Source: Toxorhynchites rutilus septentrionalis (taxonomy: Eukaryota > Arthropoda > Insecta > Diptera > Culicidae). Taken from it: 64,000 nt of DNA. The stretch spans positions 67,892,763-67,956,762 of the forward strand of contig NC_073746.1 in the NCBI RefSeq assembly GCF_029784135.1, read 5' to 3'. The notes under the pieces are model-generated. The model searched no databases, was not told the DNA's origin, and saw nothing but the letters and a program-made list of their open reading frames with translations. This document shows, piece after piece, positions 58,094 through 64,000 of this stretch. Position numbers and translations under genes: made by a program. Each line of letters opens with the position of its first letter. Positions within the stretch are counted from its first letter, which is position 1.

Positions 58094-59160
58094 CTCCTAA
58101 GACGAGTTGCGATGGCTCAACCGAACAATATTGACTCAGTTGTGTGTGTTGGATCTATAGCGAAGGTTTATGGCCTTCCTCTTGGCAACAGAGAAATTAA
58201 AACTCTTCCCCACATCGTCATGGTAGACGTAGTCTTACGTCAAAAAAATGGTGAGGGTCGTGGTCAGAATCGAACTTATTTTTTGCAGAAGCAGAGTATT
58301 CTATAAACTAGATCGCTATTGAGCGGATCTAACAAAACAAACGAATACGTCCAAGGCGTTCAAATCCACATGTGCGATGCGTTACGAACGCTGCCGACAA
58401 AGGGAAACTTGCAGCTGACTGACTGGTTATTCGCGACTGGCGGTCAATGACAAACCCAAATTGTCGATCCACCTTGTTAGCCATGATACTCACTCTGGCT
58501 AGAGGTGTTGCTACCGGTTGCCACCATTAACTCACATTGTTGGTGAATTCGAACGCTGTCGCATGAATTTTGCATTGTTATGTACACATCGCCCCCTCGT
58601 TCCTCGCGTCAGTCCTCTCGACGAACTCATCGCGTCTCCGATAATGACCATAGTCTGTGCTCTCGGTAGGTACGACCGGCTAGGTGTTAATTGAACATAA
58701 AGGTTGATTTTTTTTATTTCCCGAAAGTGTATCGTATTCTCGGAATCAGCACTCGGTACAACCGTCCAATGCCATGGCGGGAGTTCACTTGAAAGCGGAA
58801 ATATTAAAATCTCCAACAAGCGTGGAAAGCGATTGACCCAGATTCAGGCAAGCGTAAAAAGTCAGATAGCCGCAGAGAGCCTTCCATTGTCGATTGGTGG
58901 CCATGTGTTAAGGCAGCAGTATGTGTACATAATAGCAGCAATGTATGTAGTATATACCAGCTTCATTGAACTGTTGGGATGGGGATGCTGCGAATCCAAG
59001 CGTTGGAATGCTATTCAAGTATTGAAGAAACCTGTACCTCTTTCGCACCTTCCAGCACATGCTAATGGTATATGCAGAGTGGGTGAAAATACAATCTATC
59101 AATGAACATACCTCGCAAAGCGATGTCGATACACACCTCCATGTGATGTACCAGAATAGC
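58094..59160. other. Unassigned DNA with palindromic motif and tRNA-like scrap
   Basis: The motif gtagacgtagtcttacgtca lies at 58221-58240. Next to it, gtcagaatcgaactt (58263-58277) resembles an inverted tRNA B box, possibly a SINE scrap. The remaining frames (to 133 codons) overlap on both strands and are not convincing. Confidence 0.4.
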
Positions 59161-59562
59161 GCAATTCCAAATGAAATCGTCCAAAAAATGCAGATTTTAA
59201 AAACATGTATTTTTGATTCGAATGAAAGTTTGTATTCCGTTTGGGTTGGAGGAAATATGAGTTTTCCACAGCAATTGGGAATTTTTTGACTCAAGCGTAA
59301 CTTTTGAAAAGGGCGTATCGATTTTAGTAGGAGAAATCTTTGATAATTTATATCTAAAAAGAAAGAGCGTAGTTATAGCGTATTGATGTCTAAACATGAA
59401 AAAAATATACACTGAAAAGAAAAATACTCTTTTTTTATTTACAAAAAAAACTTTAATTTGCAATATCCAGAATACATATTTTTTATAATTTTTTTATTTT
59501 TTTCATATAAAATAGAAGTTATGTAGAAAATTATAAAAATGGGTCCAAGATGGTGGACAATC

Positions 59563-61255
59563 TAGTTACCCCGCACAAAAATTCGAAGGAATTTCTAAAG
59601 GTATTAAAAGAAATCTATTTTCCTTTTCACATGAAGAAGACGAAGAGTCAAACTTTAAATAAAAGGCAAAAGAGTTTGATGAGATTATCAACCAGCTCAA
59701 AGAGAAATTTGACCACACAGAGACAACAAGATCAGAAAAAGTTTGAATTTTAACAGTTTTGCCTAAGTCTTGGTTCATGCAAAAAATGGAAGAAGAATTT
59801 GGCGTTAATAAATATATGGCAATTCAAGCCAAATGCAAATGAAAAAGGTGTATTGTCGACACCACATAGCAAATATGGACCAAGTTTAAGTGAAAATGTT
59901 AAAAATCATGTTTCGGAATTTTGTAATGACGACGATATCAGTCGATCATTACCTGGAGAAAGAGACTATGTTTCTATAGCCAAAGATGGGAAGCGTCAAC
60001 ACATCCAAAAAAGGTTATTAATAACATCATTACGGGAAACTTTCAACAGATTTAGGGAACTTAATCCAAATCGCAAAATTGGATTTAGCTCTTTTGCATC
60101 AATGCGTCCGAAGCATTGCAAATTGCTGAGTAGTTCAGGAAATCATAACGTTTGTGTTTGTACATTCCATGAAAATGTAAATCTTATGCTTCATAGTCTC
60201 AGAAAATATTCCTTTAACATTGAATGCAAAGAATATATGGAAAAAATACTATGTAACATATCAAATAGATCAAAATACTGTTACCTTCGTGAATGTAAAA
60301 AATGCCCAACAATGGACGAGTTTGGAAACTGGTTTCTAGATGAGCTTCAAGAACGCAATTTAATGGAAATCACTTATGCACAATGGATTTCTACTGATCG
60401 ATGCGACATAGAAACCGGTGAAAGAATTTGTATCGTATTTCTGAGAAAAAGTAGAAAAATTACTTACTCATGATTACATTAAAACACAACAGTCCACATT
60501 TCTTAGCAATATAAAAGATAATTTGCAAGAAAATGAGGTTGTTGTGATTTGCGATTTTTCCGAATTTTATTCATTTGTGGTTCAAGATGATGTTCAAAGT
60601 CATCACTGGAACAATGATCAAGCAACAATCCATCAATTCGTTGTTTATTATAGAGATGAAAAAGGTTCTCTGGCAAATTTAAGCTTTGTAGTTATATCTG
60701 AAGTTTTAAGTCATGACACAATAGCTGTGCAAGTATTTATTTCTAAATTGGTAACATTTTTGAAACAACAAATGCAGGTAAAAAGAATAAAATTCATGTC
60801 GGATGGTGCTGCATCCCAGTATAAAAATAGGAAAAATTTTGCGAGTTTATGTCAGTTTAAATCGAAATACGACATTGACGCTGAATGGCATTTTTTTGCA
60901 ACATCACACGGCAAAGGACCTTGTGATGCAATTGGTGGTACATAAAAACGGATGGCAACAAGAGCTAGTTTGGCTAGACAGCATGAACATCCGATTACGA
61001 GTGCAAAAACGTTATTTGACTGGGATAGCAAGCGAAAGGAAGACTATCTTACAAAATTGTTATTTTCATATATGTCACAAGAAGAATATGGGTGTGGAAG
61101 AGTTGAGTAGCATGTATGATAACACCAAACAAATTCCAGGTACCCAAAAGTATCATTCTTTTGTACCTGTATCCGAGAATGAAGTAGCAGCAAAGTTGTA
61201 CTCTAACGACAATGCAGCAAGTTATCATAATGTGTATAGAAATATAAGAAAATAA
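59563..61255 (+). pseudogene. Transposase-like protein of unrecognised family, copy 2
   Basis: Frames at 59799-60473, 60523-60945 and 60950-61255 cover the same protein as copy 1. Blocks: FGVNKYMAIQAK-like start, KRQHIQKRLLITSLRETFN, FASMRPKHCKLLSSSGNHNV, KCPTMDEFGNWFLDEL, VVICDFSEFYSFVVQDDVQS, IKFMSDGAASQYKNRKNF, WHFFATSHGKGPCDAIGGT. A frameshift before the EEFVSYF segment and a TAA directly after IGGT are both also present in copy 1. The first acidic block has F where copy 1 has N (SEFYS). The N-terminal cysteine region is deleted. Confidence 0.6.
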
Positions 61256-61449
61256 TGAAAAAAATCAATTATATACAATAAAATTGTTAGTTGATAAAAA
61301 TAAATGTTGATAAAAAATAAATGCTAAAAATTCCAGTATTATTATTAGTATCTCTTAAACTCCGATAAATATAGGAATTATTTGACAAGATTGTAGAGAA
61401 TTATATTTATTCCTTTTATAAATGTTGTGTTCTGTTGGCGCAACATGTA

Positions 61450-63038
61450 GGGGAGAGGGGGGCACATTCGGACACTTATTTTTCCTTGATTTTTAATATT
61501 TTTTGTAAACATAAAAAAAATCCTGAATTCATCCTGGTTGTCATTTGGATATCAATGTATCACATGAGCGTGTTAGAGGTGTGCGTTGATGCGATTACGA
61601 ACGGTTTGTTCGATTTTTTGAGTTTCGGACAGTCCTTTTGGCAGTTTCGGACAGTCCTGGGGTACTTTCGGACAACGAAAAAAAAAAAATTATGTTTAAC
61701 AACAATGACTTCCGTTTCTCCTTATTTCCAGCATATTCTGCATTTTTCTGTTTATCAGTATTTGTCTGAAAGGAAATGGCTTGCTATGAGAGTCAGTATA
61801 AATTCGTGATTTTGCTTTCTTCCGTTTTCGAGTGGTGGTTTTCCGCGATGAAGTTTTTGGCAAAGGTTCAACATTTTCCGGGGACAAATTTGTCAAAGTA
61901 AAATCTATCTGTGCTGTAGACGCAATGTTTTGCAGCATTGTTGTATTACCCGATGAGTCAGTGGCTACCTCCGCTCCAGTAGGTGAAATTATTGAGCATT
62001 CAAAATCCTTGTCAGAAAAACATTTTTTGAGAATGGATAGCAACCTGTCATTTTGAATCCAGCTAGGATATTACTCAGATTGAAAGAAGCATTATAAGCC
62101 GATGCAACTATACCTGAAAGGTCGTGTATAGAAATAGCTTTTTTTTCAGGATGGTTGAGTAGCCAATCGTTCTGGGAAATTGAGAGCTTCCGCTTGAAAG
62201 GGCCCATAACTGAAACATCCATCGGTTGTAAGCGATTTGTGACATAAGGTGGAGAAGATACATGAATTGTGCAATTTTCTCAGCAATATTTAATTGTTTC
62301 CAAAGTGCAATGACTTTTTGATTTTTTGAAATTGATTCGTTTACGTTGCTTTTTACTACCTTTTTCAAATGTTCCAGAACATTGAGAAACAGTTTTCCCG
62401 TTATGCAACCGATAGTTGGGAAATTAGCAAAGACAATGGACTCAGTTGGACCACCTGTGAGCTAGAATCATGGAAACGTTCTATTCGAAACTAGTTCGAC
62501 AGCTCTTTTCATCTCATCTTCGTTGATGCTGGTTCTATCGGTTTTCTTTTTGTAGTTTCGAACCATCATTAGGTCTGAGAATCAGATTCAATTGATGTTT
62601 GTTAGTAAACAACAATCAGACACAAATTTAATGAGGTATTAAACAGTGTCCGACTGTGCCCCGTGAACGATGTACGAATGTGCCCCACCATCATCAGAAG
62701 ACAAATCATTATTTTATCTAATAGATAGACCTTTATTTCCCCAGTGTATGCACGTTTTTTTCATTTCATATTAGTTACTAACTAAGGTGGTGTACTTAAA
62801 TTTCTAAATCATTCACAAAGGAATTAGGGGAACACTTACAACTTCAAGCTCAAAAATTTCGAAACGTGTATAAAAAAGGGCACTGTGTTGTTTTCGTAAG
62901 TAATAAACGACCCGGAGATGTTAAACCATATGACAGCTGTTGGTGGAAGGAACTGGAACTTACTTATATTTTCAATTTGGTTGAAAATTGTACCACTTAA
63001 TTTTTACAAGCGTTGTCCGAAACTGCCCCCCTTTCCCC
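61450..63038 (-). mobile_element. Pogo-like transposon inserted at TA (1.59 kb)
   Basis: The ends are GGGGAGAGGGGGGCACATTC and the inverse of GGGGAAAGGGGGGCAGTTTC, flanked by TA at 61448-61449 and 63039-63040. The matching unfilled site is in copy 1 of the host transposon near 20558-20580 (aacatgtacaacatgtt read on its minus strand), which lacks the element, so the ends and the TA duplication are confirmed internally. The phrase ttcggaca recurs near both ends. Confidence 0.88.
61696..62368 (-). pseudogene. Pogo/CENP-B-type DDE transposase relic
   Basis: The minus strand shows MDVSVMGPFKRKLSISQNDW, then LSNILAGFKMTGCYPFSKNV. These match the C-terminal end of the DDE domain in pogo, Jerky and CENP-B type transposases (PLDVSVFGPFK, then AFRxTGIxPF). 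A tail rich in lysine and arginine (KTTTRKRKKAK) follows. The N-terminal DNA-binding part and the catalytic aspartates are not readable, and the frame is broken between 62043 and 62368. Confidence 0.75.
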
Positions 63039-63266
63039 TATAACATGTTAAAAGTTTGTATTAAGATGAAAAAAAAAACATTTTTTAATATCGCTACATT
63101 TTATATTAACCCACATGTGTTCAAATGATTTTCAACGTAACTCCTAAACATATATTTTTACCATGATGATGTATTTGGAAAAGTTGTTGGAAATTATAAG
63201 CAAATTCATAAAGTTTCATGAACATGACGGTATAATACGACAAACATATTAAAATGGAATATTTAC

Positions 63267-64000
63267 TATTTATTTATTTATTTCTCATCTGGCTAGTTGC
63301 CTTAATGATATCACATGTACCGATAAGATGAGGAAAAGCCCTTTTGAGTTGTTGGATGTTTCACACGAAAGGGCATAAAAACCTCATATCTTTTCATAAT
63401 TTCTACTACAAGATATTAACAATAACTAAGCACATAGTACAGAGAAAAAAAACATAAAAACAAACATTCTCATAAATCATAATAAAAAAAATTAGAGTCT
63501 TAAATAATAAAATGTATACAGTAAAGCTGCTGATCATGGTGGTTCTTCAGTCTTCCAATGTTGGGTGTTATCCATTTAGATTTCGATTGAATGCTGAAGC
63601 AGAAGAATTAAAATCGAACATCTGATAGACTTCGTTGAATCCTGTCGCCATAAATCGAATGGGGTCATATTGACCATATGCTGAACGACGACCGTCTAGT
63701 AACAGGAAGTCTTGTTGTCGAAGGGCTCTAATAGGTGCGTATATATTTAGTTGTGTCAATATTTCCGCTGAGTCAATATCGCCCAAAAGTATTTTTGCGA
63801 CAAACATAACTTGGGCAACATATCTCCTGCGTTTCAACGTGTCAAGCCCGAGGAGCCTACATCGCTCTTCATACGGTGGTAAATTCAACGGGTCTCGCCA
63901 TGGAAGACTACGGAGCGCGTATCTAATGAATTTCTTTTGTATTGATTCGAATCTACTTATCCAGTTTAACTGATACGGACACCACACGATTGCATTTGAT
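63267..64000 (-). mobile_element. 3' end of a Jockey/CR1-like LINE, cut by the window edge
   Basis: The minus-strand element ends in a 3' UTR of about 300 bp and an AAATA-type short repeat tail (63267-63285). It was inserted into the right end of transposon copy 2, where copy 1 (atatttactataaaaag, 23370) shows the unfilled sequence. The 5' part lies outside the window. Confidence 0.8.
63568..64000 (-). CDS. Jockey/CR1-like LINE reverse transcriptase C-terminus (partial)
   Basis: The frame is open from the window edge to the stop at 63568 and reads VWCPYQLNWISRFESIQKKF, RYALRSLPWRDPLNLPPYEE, QLNIYAPIRALRQQDFLLLD and YDPIRFMATGFNEVYQMFDF. This is the region after the polymerase thumb in many insect LINEs that lack RNase H, ending shortly after the FDF motif. 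No disabling mutation is seen in these 140 residues. Jockey versus CR1/L2 placement is uncertain; the short-repeat tail slightly favours the latter. Confidence 0.8.
   Translation of the reverse strand, partial: SNAIVWCPYQLNWISRFESIQKKFIRYALRSLPWRDPLNLPPYEERCRLLGLDTLKRRRYVAQVMFVAKILLGDIDSAEILTQLNIYAPIRALRQQDFLLLDGRRSAYGQYDPIRFMATGFNEVYQMFDFNSSASAFNRNLNG

Larger units (their letters stand above)
59161..63266 (+). mobile_element. Long-inverted-repeat transposon of unrecognised family, copy 2
   Basis: It is in the opposite orientation to copy 1. Its left block 59161-59562 matches 23983-23572, then skips about 1.15 kb present in copy 1 and continues in the coding part (59563-61255) and the right end (61256-63266). 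The right end is interrupted by a pogo-like element (61450-63038) and then by the 3' tail of a LINE at 63267, so the true right end lies beyond the window. Confidence 0.75.

Noticed and set aside
58532..59294. Frames of 95-133 codons on both strands
   Set aside because: They overlap and part of the DNA is the end of the transposon copy; no family resemblance.

Overview
The window is eukaryotic, almost certainly an insect, and most likely a culicine mosquito. The evidence is its AT-rich, repeat-dominated DNA, the eukaryotic tRNA genes, mariner, Tc1, pogo-like and hAT elements, I-clade and Jockey/CR1-like LINEs, histone H2A-derived sequence with the metazoan histone 3' stem-loop, and a signal-peptide exon with a GT splice donor. 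No bacterial-type gene organisation is present. The species call is inference from repeat style only.

Layout. 1-434: 143-bp tandem repeat ending in an RTE-like tail. 644-2294: 5'-truncated I-clade LINE with a 14-bp target duplication. 2310-11425: a nested stack in which a Tc1-like relic holds an 8.4-kb hAT-like interval (2381-10785). That interval holds a TA-flanked element, a second hAT-like element, a foldback, a TTAA-type element and a 95-bp minisatellite. 12240-14316: GC-richer unique DNA with a probable 5' exon and the first coding bases of a secreted or membrane protein, the only candidate host protein gene. 14631-16738: a nearly complete palindrome (family F). 17770-24290: a decayed LINE split by a long-inverted-repeat transposon of unrecognised family (20395-23983). 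24488-24560: tRNA-Lys(CTT). 24561-26528: unique DNA. 26529-30010: microsatellites, a 1.29-kb duplication and a mariner relic. 30027-38000: inverted repeat arms around an apparently intact 6.0-kb I-clade LINE. 41090-42525: palindromic repeat, mariner relic, TA-flanked MITE. 42911-50514: a second family F palindrome, split by four tandem 1318-bp units carrying a decayed histone H2A gene. 50530-51910: ITm-type transposase fragments. 53499-53572: tRNA-Asn(GTT). 53807-55530: third family F copy. 56193-58093: an unrelated 1.9-kb foldback. 59161-63266: second copy of the unrecognised transposon in inverted orientation, with a pogo-like element inserted at TA. 63267-64000: 3' end of a Jockey/CR1-like LINE.

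How it fits together. Most of the window is a layered record of transposition. Several insertions can be dated relative to each other from target duplications or from paired filled and empty sites. The only sequences likely to serve the host are two tRNA genes and one 5' coding exon whose gene continues beyond what can be recognised. The most unusual items are the two copies of a transposon with a conserved but unnamed protein that share the same disabling lesions, and the H2A pseudogene array sitting at the centre of a palindrome.
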